Source: Marinobacter halophilus (GTDB lineage: Bacteria; Pseudomonadota; Gammaproteobacteria; Pseudomonadales; Oleiphilaceae). Taken from it: a stretch of 64,000 bases of DNA. Under the pieces are notes generated by a model. It was not told the DNA's origin. It saw nothing but the letters and a program-made list of their open reading frames with translations, and ran no database searches. Positions 36,811-46,340 of this stretch are shown piece by piece. The first letter of the stretch is position 1. Every line of letters begins with the position of its first letter. Both the position numbers and the translations under genes were made by a program. The stretch lies in assembly GCF_003007685.1 (NCBI RefSeq), contig NZ_PXNN01000016.1:211058-275057 (forward strand), read 5' to 3'.

Positions 36811-38427
36811 CTACTGAATGGTCGTGCTGCTGCCGGCTCCGGCAGACTGGGACAAGGATGTCCCGACCGGTGGCCGGAAGTGCAGTGAGTAAATCACGCG
36901 GTCCAGCACAGCCTGGCCATTCCACGCCGGATTGTTATTCACCATGCCGACGATGGCCCAGGTGGTGTTCTTGTCATCTTTGGTAAAGCCGGCAATGGAG
37001 CGAACGTGCTCAAGATAGCCGGTTTTGATCCGGCCCTGACCGTCCAGACCGGTGTTTTTCAGGCGCCGTGCCATGGTGCCGTCCATCGCAATAATCGGCA
37101 TGGACGCCATCAGGTCTGAAGAATACGGGCTATTCCAGGCATGTTGCAGAATCTGGGCACCCTGGCGGGCGGTAAAGCGGCCATGCCGTGTCAGCCCCGC
37201 GCCGTTGTCGATCACCATACCGGCGGTGTTGATGCCGATGCCTTCCAGCCAGTCATAAATAACCCGTATACCCGCTACCCGGTCATCCTGCTCATCGTCC
37301 TGTCGAAATTGCGCGCCGATGGTCATCAGCATCTGCCGGGCCATCACGTTGCTGCTCCATTTGTTGATGTCCCTTACCATGGTCACCAGGTCGGGTGAGG
37401 TGGTTCGCATCACCAGGCGGGCATCGTCCGGCGCGGTGTCGAAGCGATCACCACCACTGATGATGACGCCCATTTCGGACAGCACCGAACGGATCAGTGA
37501 GGCAGAGTAGCGTTCGTGGGGCAGCAACGACAGGTAGGTAGTGGTGCGACAGCCCTGAGGCAACTCGCCCGTTACCTGCACGGTGACCCGATGATCGTTA
37601 TGGAATACCGGTTTCCAGTCGAACCGGTTGCGGGCAGGGCAGGGGCCCTCCGGCAAAACGGTCACCCGGTTATCAATGGTGACCTCACCGAGGTTTGGTG
37701 TGGTCCAGGCCTGAGTGCCACGCTCATCAGCGCGAACTTGGAAGTGCAGAAGGTTGAGGTTGCTCAGGTATCCGGAAGGTTCCACCAGGAACGGGGCATG
37801 GGGGTTGTTACCGTTATCGTCAAATACCGGGAAACCACCATCCACTCTGAAATAACTGCCATCCAGAACCAGGTCGCCCTCGATCCGGTTGATGCCCATG
37901 CTGCGCAGTTCTCGCAGTGTGCCCCACAGCCGTTCCAGGGTAAGCTTGGGGTCACCGCCAAAACGCACGAACAGGTTGCCTTTGAGGGTATCCCCAACCA
38001 TGGTGCCATCGGTCAGAAAATCGGTGTTCCAGTGATGGGTGGGGCCCAGCAATTCAAGCGCCGCGTAGGTGGTGACCAGCTTGGTAATGGAGCCCGGGCT
38101 CATCAGTTCGTCAGCGTTTACATACTGTTCGATGCCCGGCCCGTTTAGGGGAATGGCGGCAACGCTGAGCGCTTGCTCGTTGTTCAGAGATTTGTTGGCG
38201 TAGTCTTTGATCTGTGTGGCCCACAGCCGGGATTCCGCGAACGCGTTGGCGGCAGCGGCGGCATCCTGGGCTGCCGTGGGGGCGGATGACACGGCGCAGG
38301 CGGCCGCGATGGTCAGCACGAGCCGTTTGGGTGTAGTTGTGCACCGTGAAGAGCAACCTCTTGCTCGCAAACCCTGAATCAGCATCATCGCAGCCCGTTG
38401 TTGTATTCTCTTTCTACAATAGCTCAT
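36811..38427 (-). CDS. dacB: D-alanyl-D-alanine carboxypeptidase/endopeptidase, PBP4 (DacB) family
   Basis: 538-residue class C penicillin-binding protein that trims peptidoglycan peptides in the periplasm. Active-site motifs: SxxK in LMSPGSITKLVTTYAALE, SxN in INKWSSNVMARQ, KTG in RIKTGYLEHVRSIAG. The extra large domain between SxxK and SxN is the PBP4 insertion. A secretion signal is seen in KRLVLTIAAACAVSSAPTAA, about 35 residues in; the true start may be the ATG pair near 38388 instead of 38427, as neither has a strong ribosome-binding site. It is convergent with napC. Confidence 0.9.
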   Translation of the reverse strand: MSYCRKRIQQRAAMMLIQGLRARGCSSRCTTTPKRLVLTIAAACAVSSAPTAAQDAAAAANAFAESRLWATQIKDYANKSLNNEQALSVAAIPLNGPGIEQYVNADELMSPGSITKLVTTYAALELLGPTHHWNTDFLTDGTMVGDTLKGNLFVRFGGDPKLTLERLWGTLRELRSMGINRIEGDLVLDGSYFRVDGGFPVFDDNGNNPHAPFLVEPSGYLSNLNLLHFQVRADERGTQAWTTPNLGEVTIDNRVTVLPEGPCPARNRFDWKPVFHNDHRVTVQVTGELPQGCRTTTYLSLLPHERYSASLIRSVLSEMGVIISGGDRFDTAPDDARLVMRTTSPDLVTMVRDINKWSSNVMARQMLMTIGAQFRQDDEQDDRVAGIRVIYDWLEGIGINTAGMVIDNGAGLTRHGRFTARQGAQILQHAWNSPYSSDLMASMPIIAMDGTMARRLKNTGLDGQGRIKTGYLEHVRSIAGFTKDDKNTTWAIVGMVNNNPAWNGQAVLDRVIYSLHFRPPVGTSLSQSAGAGSSTTIQ

Positions 38428-38651
38428 CCCATGGCTTTGTACTATGCAGAAAAGCTATACATGACGTTAAAAAATAGCTTTAGAGTCGTTGTTTCTATTA
38501 GATTTTTGTGAAGAATCGTAAGTGCCTTTCAGAATCAGTGAGTTACCTTTGGCCCGATTGAACTGACCGGTGAGTCAATGCCAAGGGTCCGGTTTGTGAG
38601 ACAATCCCGGGCAGAGTTCATGAACAGAATAAATCGACCAAAGGGAATACC

Positions 38652-39422
38652 ATGCTCACAGCACTCAGACATCAGGTTAACGTACTGGAATCCGTCGCCA
38701 CGTCGTCATTCGCTGCCTGGCGGGGCTGCCTGGTGATCAAACCGGTTCCGCAACCGGAGAAGCCCCTGATTCTGTATGACATCGAAGCCTGCCCCTATTG
38801 CCGTCGCGTTCGGGAAGTGTTGACCGCACTGCATCTGGACGTGGAAATTCGGCCGTGTCCCAAAGGCGGCCGTTTGTTTCGGGCAGAAGCCGAAGCTGTT
38901 GGCGGCAAACAGCAATTCCCGCTGTTGGTGGACCAGAATACCGACAAGGTCATCTACGAATCCGACGATATTATTGAGTACCTGTTCAGCCAGTACGTTG
39001 GCCGGCCAGTGCCACGCTATTTCCAGTCCAGGGTGTGGCAGCCGGTGCTGGGTTCACTGGGGTCTGCGGCCAGTGAGCTGCGGGGATTGCGTGCCGTTTC
39101 GGGCCTTCGCCCGGAGCAGGGTTTGCACCTGTGGAGTTTTGAAGGCAGCCCGTTTTCGCGACTGGTGCGGGAAAGACTGTGTGAGCTTGAGATTCCCTAC
39201 ACGCTGCACAACCTTGGCAAAGAGCACTGGACCGAGATCGGGCCCGCGAAACAGCGCCTGAAACCGGGTGCTTACACGCCCCGGCCCGGCGGCAAGCGCG
39301 ATGCCTTCTTCCAGCAGCACGGACGGGTTCAGGTGCCGTACCTGGAAGACCCCAATACCGGAACCCAGTTGTTTGAGTCCGGACGAATAATGCGGTATCT
39401 GAAGAATCAATACGGCGGCTGA
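38652..39422 (+). CDS. tandem thioredoxin-fold (double GST-N) protein
   Basis: 256 residues containing two copies of the glutathione S-transferase N-terminal/glutaredoxin fold in tandem and no GST C-terminal domain. Copy 1 (about 36-120): LILYDIEACPYCRRVREVL with a CPYC redox motif, then QQFPLLVDQNT and YESDDIIEYLFSQY. Copy 2 (about 158-256): LHLWSFEGSPFSRLVRERLC, then VQVPYLEDPNTG and FESGRIMRYLKNQY. Only copy 1 keeps the cysteine motif; copy 2 has serine positions. Function is probably glutathione-linked thiol chemistry. Start after AAAGGGA. Confidence 0.88.
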   Translation: MLTALRHQVNVLESVATSSFAAWRGCLVIKPVPQPEKPLILYDIEACPYCRRVREVLTALHLDVEIRPCPKGGRLFRAEAEAVGGKQQFPLLVDQNTDKVIYESDDIIEYLFSQYVGRPVPRYFQSRVWQPVLGSLGSAASELRGLRAVSGLRPEQGLHLWSFEGSPFSRLVRERLCELEIPYTLHNLGKEHWTEIGPAKQRLKPGAYTPRPGGKRDAFFQQHGRVQVPYLEDPNTGTQLFESGRIMRYLKNQYGG

Positions 39423-39517
39423 TGGCGTTGGCTTCAGGCGGGCTCTGGGCTGGTATTCCGGAGCTGAGCCGGTATCATCTGCGCCCTTAGCCTGTCAGCG
39501 ATAATCGGGAGAATTTG

Positions 39518-39931
39518 ATGTATACCGGCCAATGCCTCTGTGGCGATGTTCAGTTTGAATACGAGGGCTCTCTGGGGCCGATCGCGCTTTGCCATTGTAC
39601 CCAGTGCCGACGGGCTCACGGCAGTGCGTTTTCCGCCAGTGCGCCGGTGCAGAAAGTACGCTTCCGGTTTGTTGCCGGAGCAGACGGCATCACCGAATTT
39701 GAATCCCGCCCCGGAAAGTTCCGGGCATTCTGCAGCAAGTGTGGCAGCCAGCTGTATAGCCGGCTGGACGCTATCCCGGGCATCCTGCGCCTGCGTATGG
39801 GCGTGATCAATGAACCGCTGGGCAAGAAAGCCACGAGGCACGTTTATGTCGGCTCAAAATCCGACTGGTTTGATATCACCGACGATCTGCCCCAGTACGA
39901 CAAAACCGAGCGTACTAACGATCCCAACTGA
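39518..39931 (+). CDS. GFA-family (glutathione-dependent formaldehyde-activating-like) zinc protein
   Basis: 137 residues with the GFA zinc-binding pattern: GQCLCGDVQFEYEG, CHCTQCRRAHGSAFSA and FCSKCGSQLYSR, i.e. cysteine groups CxC, CxxC and CxxC. The DITDDLPQYD C-terminus is usual for the family. True formaldehyde activity has been shown for few members, so the role stays open. The ATG at 39518 follows CGGGAG; a TTG at 39515 is only one codon earlier. Confidence 0.9.
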   Translation: MYTGQCLCGDVQFEYEGSLGPIALCHCTQCRRAHGSAFSASAPVQKVRFRFVAGADGITEFESRPGKFRAFCSKCGSQLYSRLDAIPGILRLRMGVINEPLGKKATRHVYVGSKSDWFDITDDLPQYDKTERTNDPN

Positions 39932-39935
39932 TGGT

Positions 39936-41057
39936 TCAGTCGGCCGGCACCATCCGGTAAACCTTGCCTTGGCGGGAATCGGTCAGTAACCACAGGGCGC
40001 CATCTGGGCCCATCCGGACATCCCGGATGCGCTCGCCCAGGCTGGTCAGCAAATCTTCTTCCTCAACCACCTTTTCATCCCGAATGGTCAGGCGCACCAG
40101 CTTTTGAGAGCGCAATGCGCCGACAAAAAGGTCGCCCTGCCAGTCCGGGAACAGATTGTCGGTATAGAATGCCATCCCCGAGGGGGCAATGGATGGATCC
40201 CAGTAATGTAGCGGGTCGGTCACGCCGTCCATGGTGGTTTTACTGGTAATGGGGATGCCTGAATAGTCGATGCCGTAGGTCACTTTTGGCCAGCCGTAAT
40301 CGTGACCGGCCCGGATGATGTTGATTTCATCCCCACCCCGGGGGCCGTGTTCATGGCTCCAGACTTCACCGGTGTCCGGGTGCAGAGTCATGCCCTGGAT
40401 ATTGCGGTTGCCGTAGCTGTAAAAAGTGTCGTTGACGCTTGGGTTGCCGACGAACGGATTGTCCGGTACCGGTTGTCCGTCAAGCATTATCCGATGTACA
40501 CCACCGGCATCGTCCGCCGTGTCTTGGGCGCGTTCCATGTCGCCGCGGTCGCCCACAGATACGTAAAGGTGTCCGCTGCCATCAAACACCATCCTCCCCG
40601 CAAAGTGCCTGCCATTGTTAGAGCGGGGCAGGGCTTCGAAGATCACTTCAACATTTTCAAGTGACTTGCCAGTGTAGGTGGCACTGGCAACACGGGTCGT
40701 CATGCCGTCGCCGTCACGGTGCGCATAGCTTATGAACAGAGTCTGGTTGTTCGCAAACTCCGGATGCAATACCACATCCAGCAGCCCGCCCTGGCCAGAG
40801 GCAACCAGTTCCGGTAGCCCGGTTATCGGCTCACGCACAAGATTGCCGTTCTTAATCCGGCGCAGCCGACCCTCACGTTCGGTGACCAGCATGGCGCCGT
40901 CGGGCAGGAAGACCAGGCTCCAGGGATGCTGAAGGCCTTGAACCACGGTTTCTATTCGAAAATCGGTTTTGTCGGATGAGAACGTCTGGTCAGACCACGC
41001 CGGGGAAGCTGCCAATACCGATAAGCCCACGGCGATGGCGATTGTCGAGCGGTTCAT
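39936..41057 (-). CDS. PQQ-dependent soluble aldose dehydrogenase (YliI/Asd family)
   Basis: 373 residues: a signal peptide (MNRSTIAIAVGLSVLAASPA) for the periplasm, then a six-bladed propeller starting VVQGLQHPWSLVFLPDG and MLVTEREGRLRRI. Other family blocks are MVFDGSGHLYVSVGDRGD, EVWSHEHGPRGGDEINII and FVGALRSQKLVRLTI. In E. coli YliI the GRGGDE-type region and histidine near the first blade bind PQQ; the matching residues are here. PQQ synthesis genes are not in the window. Convergent with the GFA gene, 4 bases between stops. Confidence 0.92.
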   Translation of the reverse strand: MNRSTIAIAVGLSVLAASPAWSDQTFSSDKTDFRIETVVQGLQHPWSLVFLPDGAMLVTEREGRLRRIKNGNLVREPITGLPELVASGQGGLLDVVLHPEFANNQTLFISYAHRDGDGMTTRVASATYTGKSLENVEVIFEALPRSNNGRHFAGRMVFDGSGHLYVSVGDRGDMERAQDTADDAGGVHRIMLDGQPVPDNPFVGNPSVNDTFYSYGNRNIQGMTLHPDTGEVWSHEHGPRGGDEINIIRAGHDYGWPKVTYGIDYSGIPITSKTTMDGVTDPLHYWDPSIAPSGMAFYTDNLFPDWQGDLFVGALRSQKLVRLTIRDEKVVEEEDLLTSLGERIRDVRMGPDGALWLLTDSRQGKVYRMVPAD

Positions 41058-41142
41058 GAGGTCCCCTCCAAGCTAAGGATTGTCTGCTGCGTCCAAAGGG
41101 ACGTCTAAGTTAGTATTTAAACAATAGCAGAGTGTACGACAC

Positions 41143-41172
41143 AAAAAAGCCACCGGCTTGCGGTGGCCTTTT
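41143..41172 (-). terminator. rho-independent terminator after the TonB receptor gene
   Basis: On the minus strand the stem ggccaccg / cggtggc (one bulged base) has loop CAAGC and ends in TTTTTT. It begins 16 bases after the receptor stop, on the correct strand for that transcript. Confidence 0.82.
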
Positions 41173-41188
41173 GCTTGTCAGGAGGACA

Positions 41189-43324
41189 TCAGAAACGGTA
41201 GCTCAGGGTACCCGTCACCGTGCGTTTGGTGCCAATGAAGCAATCGCCTCGAGCCAGGCAGGTAGTGAAATAAGTCTCATTGGTCAGGTTGTTGACGTTC
41301 AGGGCCAGCTCCCAGCTGTCCCGACCGTAGGCAATCATGGCGTCCAGCAGGGTCTCTGCCGGGGTCTTGAGTTGGTCGGTGCCGTCCCAGCTTGATCCGA
41401 CATAGCGGACACCGGCGCCGGCGCGAAGCCCTGGAATACCGAGGGCGCGCAGCTCATGCTGGCTCCAGAGTGATGCTGTGTGTTCTGGTATGCTGGCCAG
41501 TCGAGCGCCTTGGTTGTTGCCCTCCTTAACCTCGGTATCGGTGTAGGCATAGTTGGCGATCAGGTCCCAATGGGCGTTGACGTCCACTTTCGCTTCCAGC
41601 TCGATGCCCCTGGCACTGGTCTCCCCGTTCTGAATCTGATTGTTCGGGTTCATCGGGTCTGGAGCCTGGCGGTTCTTTTCGCGCAGATCATACACCGTAG
41701 CGGTATACAGGCTCGCGGAGTCAGCCGGCTGATACTTTACGCCGACTTCAACCTGCTCACCTTTTAACGGCTCGAACGGATTGTTGAAAACATCAAGGCC
41801 GGTTACCGGTTTGAACGACTCAGAGTAGCTGACGAATGGCGTGACACCGTTGCTGAACTTGTACATCAAACCAGCCCTGCCGGTGACTTCCTCGTCGGTG
41901 AAGGCCGTGCCGCCTTCGGTCTTGTTGCGGGCGCTATCATGGCGAAGGCCCAGCACGGCAATCCAGCGATCATTGATGGTCATCTGATTCTGGGCGTAGA
42001 ACCCGCTCTGGATGACCGTGTTTTCCGGTGTCTCGCTGAAATCACTTTCGGTCAGCCGGTCATAGTTTCCGTAGACCGGGTTAAACACGTTCAAGTCTCC
42101 GATGTCTGCCTTGTAAGCACGGCGGCTGTTACTGACCGCATGCTGGTAATCCCATCCTAGCAGCACGGTGTGATCGACGTTGCCCGTTGAGAATAGAGCC
42201 TCCGCCTGGTGATCTGCCGTTACGGTATCCAGGTTAGGCTTGTTGGCGTACGCGACCCGGGCGATATCGCCATTTGGTTTCAGGGCAGGCGTAAACAGGG
42301 GGTAGATGCTCTGGTAATCCACCTCGGTTTCTGAGTATCGGAGATTTTGCCGCACTGTCCAGATGTTGTTCAGCTGGTGGCTGAGCAGGGAGGTCACCGC
42401 CTTTTCCCTGGTGTTGTAGCGGTCGAAATCCGGCTCGCTGATGAACAGATCATAGGGGATCTGCGGCAGGCCAAACGGTGACGGTTTCAGGGTGCCTTCA
42501 ATCGGCAGGAACTGCGAGGTAGTTCCCGACCGGTCTTCCTGATGCAGCGCCATAAGGGTCCATTCGGTCTGATCCGTCGGGCGCCAGGTGATCGACGGCG
42601 CGATAACCACACGGTTGTCTTCGACCTTGTTGACCTGGGTATCGCTGTCGCGGCCAAGGGCGATAAAACGGTACAACAGGGTGCCATCCTCGTTCAGGGC
42701 CCCGGTTGAATCGATTGCGGCCTGCTTGCGGGAGTGATTTCCTACCTGAAGTTTCAGTTCGGTAGATTGTTCTGCCTGGGGGCGTTTGGTGGCGAGATTT
42801 ACCAGGCCCCCCACATTGCCCTGGCCGTACAGCACGGAGGAAGGCCCGCGAATGACTTCAATGCGTTCCAGCAGGTAGGGCTCGGTGCGCGGGCTCTGAT
42901 AGAAACCAAACGTCTTCTGCATGCCATCGAGGTAGATTACCGGATCGCCGCCGCGCACGGACTGCCAGTCGCCCCGGCTATCAAGACCAAACTGCTCGGC
43001 CCCTACGCCCACGGTGTAGCGCAAGGCTTCCTGAACACTGGCAACGCCCTGGTCTTGTATCTGATCTGCCGTCACCACGGAAATGGACTGTGGGATCTCG
43101 GTGATCGGCGTGGTGGTTTTGGTGCCCGCCCGGCTGGAAGTGGCAATATAGCCATCCACCGGGGCCGATGGGTCTTCAAGGCGCTCGCCGCTGACGTTGA
43201 TCGGGGTTAGCGTTTCCTGGGCCAGCGCCGGGGTGGTTGCCATGGCCAGCGCCAGCAGTCCGGTGGTCCACGTGCCGCGGAACGGATGCTTTGCTTGCTG
43301 TTTGGTGAGGGGGAGCAACTGCAT
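41189..43324 (-). CDS. TonB-dependent siderophore receptor
   Basis: 711-residue outer-membrane receptor for a ferric siderophore, probably hydroxamate type since it sits beside fhu genes. A signal peptide (ending MATTPALAQ) precedes the plug domain (ITEIPQSISVVTADQIQDQG, then IEVIRGPSSVLYGQGNVGG) and the 22-stranded barrel ending in aromatic RTVTGTLSYRF. The chosen ATG at 43324 gives MQLLPLTKQQ just before the signal; a longer frame to 43375 is unlikely. A Fur-like box lies 56 bases upstream of the start. A terminator follows the stop. Confidence 0.95.
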   Translation of the reverse strand: MQLLPLTKQQAKHPFRGTWTTGLLALAMATTPALAQETLTPINVSGERLEDPSAPVDGYIATSSRAGTKTTTPITEIPQSISVVTADQIQDQGVASVQEALRYTVGVGAEQFGLDSRGDWQSVRGGDPVIYLDGMQKTFGFYQSPRTEPYLLERIEVIRGPSSVLYGQGNVGGLVNLATKRPQAEQSTELKLQVGNHSRKQAAIDSTGALNEDGTLLYRFIALGRDSDTQVNKVEDNRVVIAPSITWRPTDQTEWTLMALHQEDRSGTTSQFLPIEGTLKPSPFGLPQIPYDLFISEPDFDRYNTREKAVTSLLSHQLNNIWTVRQNLRYSETEVDYQSIYPLFTPALKPNGDIARVAYANKPNLDTVTADHQAEALFSTGNVDHTVLLGWDYQHAVSNSRRAYKADIGDLNVFNPVYGNYDRLTESDFSETPENTVIQSGFYAQNQMTINDRWIAVLGLRHDSARNKTEGGTAFTDEEVTGRAGLMYKFSNGVTPFVSYSESFKPVTGLDVFNNPFEPLKGEQVEVGVKYQPADSASLYTATVYDLREKNRQAPDPMNPNNQIQNGETSARGIELEAKVDVNAHWDLIANYAYTDTEVKEGNNQGARLASIPEHTASLWSQHELRALGIPGLRAGAGVRYVGSSWDGTDQLKTPAETLLDAMIAYGRDSWELALNVNNLTNETYFTTCLARGDCFIGTKRTVTGTLSYRF

Positions 43325-43379
43325 GCCTGGGTATTCCTCTGATCGATTGGGAGGTAGATTTAGATTTTGTAACACGGAT

Positions 43380-43398
43380 TGTAATGATAAAGATTATC
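43380..43398 (-). promoter_or_regulatory. Fur-like box upstream of the TonB receptor
   Basis: Matches the 19-bp Fur consensus gataatgataatcattatc at 15 of 19 positions (aatgataa, then attatc). It lies upstream of the receptor on the minus strand and also upstream of the tiny open frame at 43468 on the plus strand, so it could regulate both. Confidence 0.7.
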
Positions 43399-43467
43399 GT
43401 TTACAAATAGTAGTTTGTTTTATCCGTAGAGTGTTTGTTTGGTCAAGAAACAGGAGTATGTTTGACG

Positions 43468-43560
43468 ATGGAACGTGAAGTGCAGGAAGGGCTGAAAATT
43501 GCTGTGGTTGCCATCAGTGTCATGTCGCTGGCTTTGGTGTGTCTGATGTTGACTCTCTGA
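43468..43560 (+). CDS. possible 30-residue membrane peptide, divergent from the receptor
   Basis: MEREVQEGLKIAVVAISVMS followed by LALVCLMLTL: a charged N-terminus and a single hydrophobic helix, i.e. a plausible one-span micropeptide. An AGGAG lies 11 bases before the ATG. It is on the opposite strand to the receptor and overlaps the 3' end of the convergent fhuF gene by 41 bases. A Fur-like box lies about 70 bases upstream. Its reality is uncertain because such short frames arise by chance; conservation would decide. Confidence 0.35.
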   Translation: MEREVQEGLKIAVVAISVMSLALVCLMLTL

Positions 43561-44323
43561 CGCTGTCGATGCGGTCGCGACGGTAAATCCCGCAAGTCCC
43601 GCAGTATCCCCCACCAGGTAAAAGATACTTCAGGCAGCAACCTCGCCGTTGAGGGAGTGCGCAACGCTGTTGACTGAACTCGGCCGGTATCCAGTCGATG
43701 TATCGGTTTGCATCACACTCAAATCGTGCCAGCCAGCTGGTGGCCAGGGCACACAGTGCGTCTGGGTCCACCTGATTCCAAACCGCGGAGAACGGGGCAC
43801 CCAATGCCAGGCCAACGCTGCTCCAGTAGGCGCCGGGGCTGACCCCGAAATGTTGCCGGAAGACCGGGTACCAGGCCCGTACCTGATCAGCGGTCGTGTC
43901 AATGAATGCCTCCGGCGCCAGCGGCGCCCGATCGTCAGACAAGTGACGCCAGCGGGAGGTGGCGTCAGAGCTTTCCAGTGAGCACAGGTGAATCCGGTCC
44001 GGGTTCAGGGGCGCGCTGACGCCATCCCGGAACAGCTCGATTACCCGAGGGGCGATGACCTGCAAGGCCAGGCTCTGGTGCAGCACCGATATCCGGGCCT
44101 TGTGGAGTCTGGGCTGTTCCGCATCGGGGTAATCTCTCAACACCTGTTCTTTCAGCAGCGCTGGTTTTGCCAGAATTTGCGTCAATGAGAACAACTCACC
44201 AGGTTGGTCGCTGCTTTGTGCCAGTGCGCCGTTCAAGGTGTTGTGTCGTTTCAGCTCGTGCTGGGCCAGCAGGTGGTGATAGCTGGCCAGCCAGAGATCG
44301 CCAGAAATCTCAGTGACGGCCAT
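43520..44323 (-). CDS. fhuF: FhuF-like ferric siderophore reductase
   Basis: 267-residue FhuF-family protein that reduces iron from ferrisiderophores at the inner membrane. The diagnostic C-terminal cysteines are in GCCLKYLLPGGGYCGTCGIY (adjacent cysteines, then CxxC), ligands of the unusual 2Fe-2S cluster. The start overlaps the end of fhuB by 14 bases, so it is the last gene of the fhuCDBF unit. Length is normal. Confidence 0.9.
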   Translation of the reverse strand: MAVTEISGDLWLASYHHLLAQHELKRHNTLNGALAQSSDQPGELFSLTQILAKPALLKEQVLRDYPDAEQPRLHKARISVLHQSLALQVIAPRVIELFRDGVSAPLNPDRIHLCSLESSDATSRWRHLSDDRAPLAPEAFIDTTADQVRAWYPVFRQHFGVSPGAYWSSVGLALGAPFSAVWNQVDPDALCALATSWLARFECDANRYIDWIPAEFSQQRCALPQRRGCCLKYLLPGGGYCGTCGIYRRDRIDSVRESTSDTPKPAT

Positions 44324-46340
44324 GGCGGCTCAGTCCCCAGAGGAAGTAAACACCACCCACCAGAGCCGCCAACAGTCCGGATGGCAACTGGTTGGGGAAC
44401 ACGACCACCCGCGCCAGATAGTCGGCGATGGCCAACAGCAGTCCACCTGCCAGAGCTGCAACCAAAAGCTGGCGCCCCACCGTTTGCTGGCCCAGCACTC
44501 TGGCAAGGTGGGGGGCGATCAACCCGACGAAACTCAGGGGGCCGATCACCACGGTGGCGGCAGCGGTCAGTACCGAAGCCAGAAGTAGAAGCAGCAGTCG
44601 GGCCCGTGCAACCGGTAGCCCGAGAGATGACGCGGCCGCGTCGCCCAGGGGGAGCAGGGTTAGCGGGCGAAGGACCAGCAAAAGGAGTGCCCCCAGGGTT
44701 AGCACGAGTGCCATCAAGCCAATGGCTTCCTGTTCAGACACCAGCCAGGTTGAACCGTACATCCAGTTCAGCAGGCGCGACGCAACCGTTCCGCCGGAGG
44801 CCATCACCAGCCTCAAGCCGGCATCCATGAAGACGTAAAGTGCGAGTCCGCCCAGCAGAAGCTGATTGCCGGCAAAACGATGGCGGCGGGCCAGTAGAAT
44901 CAACAGGCCCAGCGCTGCAGCGGCCCCGGCAGTGGCAGCAATCAGTTGGCCGCCACGGCCGATGTCGACGCCTGTCAGCACCAGCACCACCATCACCAGG
45001 GCCGCACCACCGCTGATGCCCAGCAATTCCGGGCTGCCCATAGGGTTGCCGGTCATACGTTGTATCAGGGTGCCGGCCATGCCCAGAGCCATGCCGGCAA
45101 GAATGGCCGCCAACAGCCGTGGACCACGCCACACCCAGGCATCGCCCCAGTTAGACACCGGTGTCCAGTGCCAGGAACTCAGGCCGGGCGACCAGGCCAT
45201 GGACACAGCGATGGTCAGCACCAGCAGGGCCGTCAGAATGCCGGCAATCAGAAGGGTTGGCTTGCGGGTGGGCAGGAACCCCGCCGGGCTCGAGTCCGCG
45301 CCGGGCATATGGTGAGTGTTTCGAATGCCCTGCAAGGCCATCAGGATAACGGGGCCGCCGATCAAGGCGGTGGTGGTGCCGGTGGGCACAATGGAGCCGT
45401 TACCCAGGGTGGTTGCCCAGTGCGCCAGGGTATCTGCCAGCAGCAAAAGCCCGCCGCCGGTGATCGTGCTCCAGAACAATCTCTCACCGAGCGAACGGGC
45501 ACCTAGCAGTTTGGCCAGCACCGGGGCGGCCAGCCCCACGAACGCCACCACACCGACCCGACTGACCACCACGGAGCTCATCAGGACTACCAGAAGCAGC
45601 GCGCCGCCACGCACCAACGCCACTTTGGCGCCGAGTGCCGAAGCCGAAGCCTGCCCCAATTGCAGCAGTGCCAGTGGCCGCATCAACATCAGCATGGCAA
45701 TCGCGAGTATCAGCACCCGTGGCAACAGTTGCAGGAAGGGCTCCCAGTTATTCTGAACCAGAGAGCCTGCTCCCCAGATAAACAGGTTGCCCAGCCATTC
45801 GCCCTTGAGCAGCAAAAAGGCCATGTTCATGGCGCCGAGAAAGAAGGTGATCACTAGCCCGGCCAGAATAACGGTGACCGGTGAGAAGCCCAGGCGCCAG
45901 GTCAGCGCAATCACCAGGCCAATGGCCAGCAGGCCTCCGGCTACGGCCGCCAGATCCGGGCTGAAGGCCAGCAAACCGGGCACAAAAAGGGTGGCCATGG
46001 TCACTCCGAACTGCCCGCCGGCTTCCACACCCAGTGTGCTGGGTGAGGCCAGGGGGTTACCAAGGATCTGCTGGGTAACGGCACCCGCCAGGCCCAGTCC
46101 GCACCCGATCAGGATGGCTATTGAAACCCTGGGCGCCCAGCTGTAATGGGCGAGTACCGATGGGTAATACTCTTGGTTATAACTCCAGAACGCCGCCACC
46201 AGTTCGCCCGGCGCCAACTGATCCAGCCAGGGAATGGTGCTGGCTGCCAGAGCGATAAGCCAGAGCAGGGTAATGGTAACCGGGAGCCGTGTGGGTAGGA
46301 TGGGGCCGTTTGCAGGAGCGCGTGCCGAGTCAGCGAACAT
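44310..46340 (-). CDS. fhuB: FhuB-type fused iron-siderophore ABC permease
   Basis: 676-residue inner-membrane permease made of two FecCD domains in tandem, each with about ten hydrophobic helices. The FecCD fingerprint occurs twice: GAVTQQILGNPLASPSTLGVEAGGQ near residue 85 (as GNPLASPSTLG) and LIQRMTGNPMGSPELLGISG in the second half. FecCD transporters are normally two-chain; a fused FhuB-like chain points to hydroxamate uptake. Overlaps fhuD by 11 bases at its start. Confidence 0.94.
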   Translation of the reverse strand: MFADSARAPANGPILPTRLPVTITLLWLIALAASTIPWLDQLAPGELVAAFWSYNQEYYPSVLAHYSWAPRVSIAILIGCGLGLAGAVTQQILGNPLASPSTLGVEAGGQFGVTMATLFVPGLLAFSPDLAAVAGGLLAIGLVIALTWRLGFSPVTVILAGLVITFFLGAMNMAFLLLKGEWLGNLFIWGAGSLVQNNWEPFLQLLPRVLILAIAMLMLMRPLALLQLGQASASALGAKVALVRGGALLLVVLMSSVVVSRVGVVAFVGLAAPVLAKLLGARSLGERLFWSTITGGGLLLLADTLAHWATTLGNGSIVPTGTTTALIGGPVILMALQGIRNTHHMPGADSSPAGFLPTRKPTLLIAGILTALLVLTIAVSMAWSPGLSSWHWTPVSNWGDAWVWRGPRLLAAILAGMALGMAGTLIQRMTGNPMGSPELLGISGGAALVMVVLVLTGVDIGRGGQLIAATAGAAAALGLLILLARRHRFAGNQLLLGGLALYVFMDAGLRLVMASGGTVASRLLNWMYGSTWLVSEQEAIGLMALVLTLGALLLLVLRPLTLLPLGDAAASSLGLPVARARLLLLLLASVLTAAATVVIGPLSFVGLIAPHLARVLGQQTVGRQLLVAALAGGLLLAIADYLARVVVFPNQLPSGLLAALVGGVYFLWGLSRHGRH

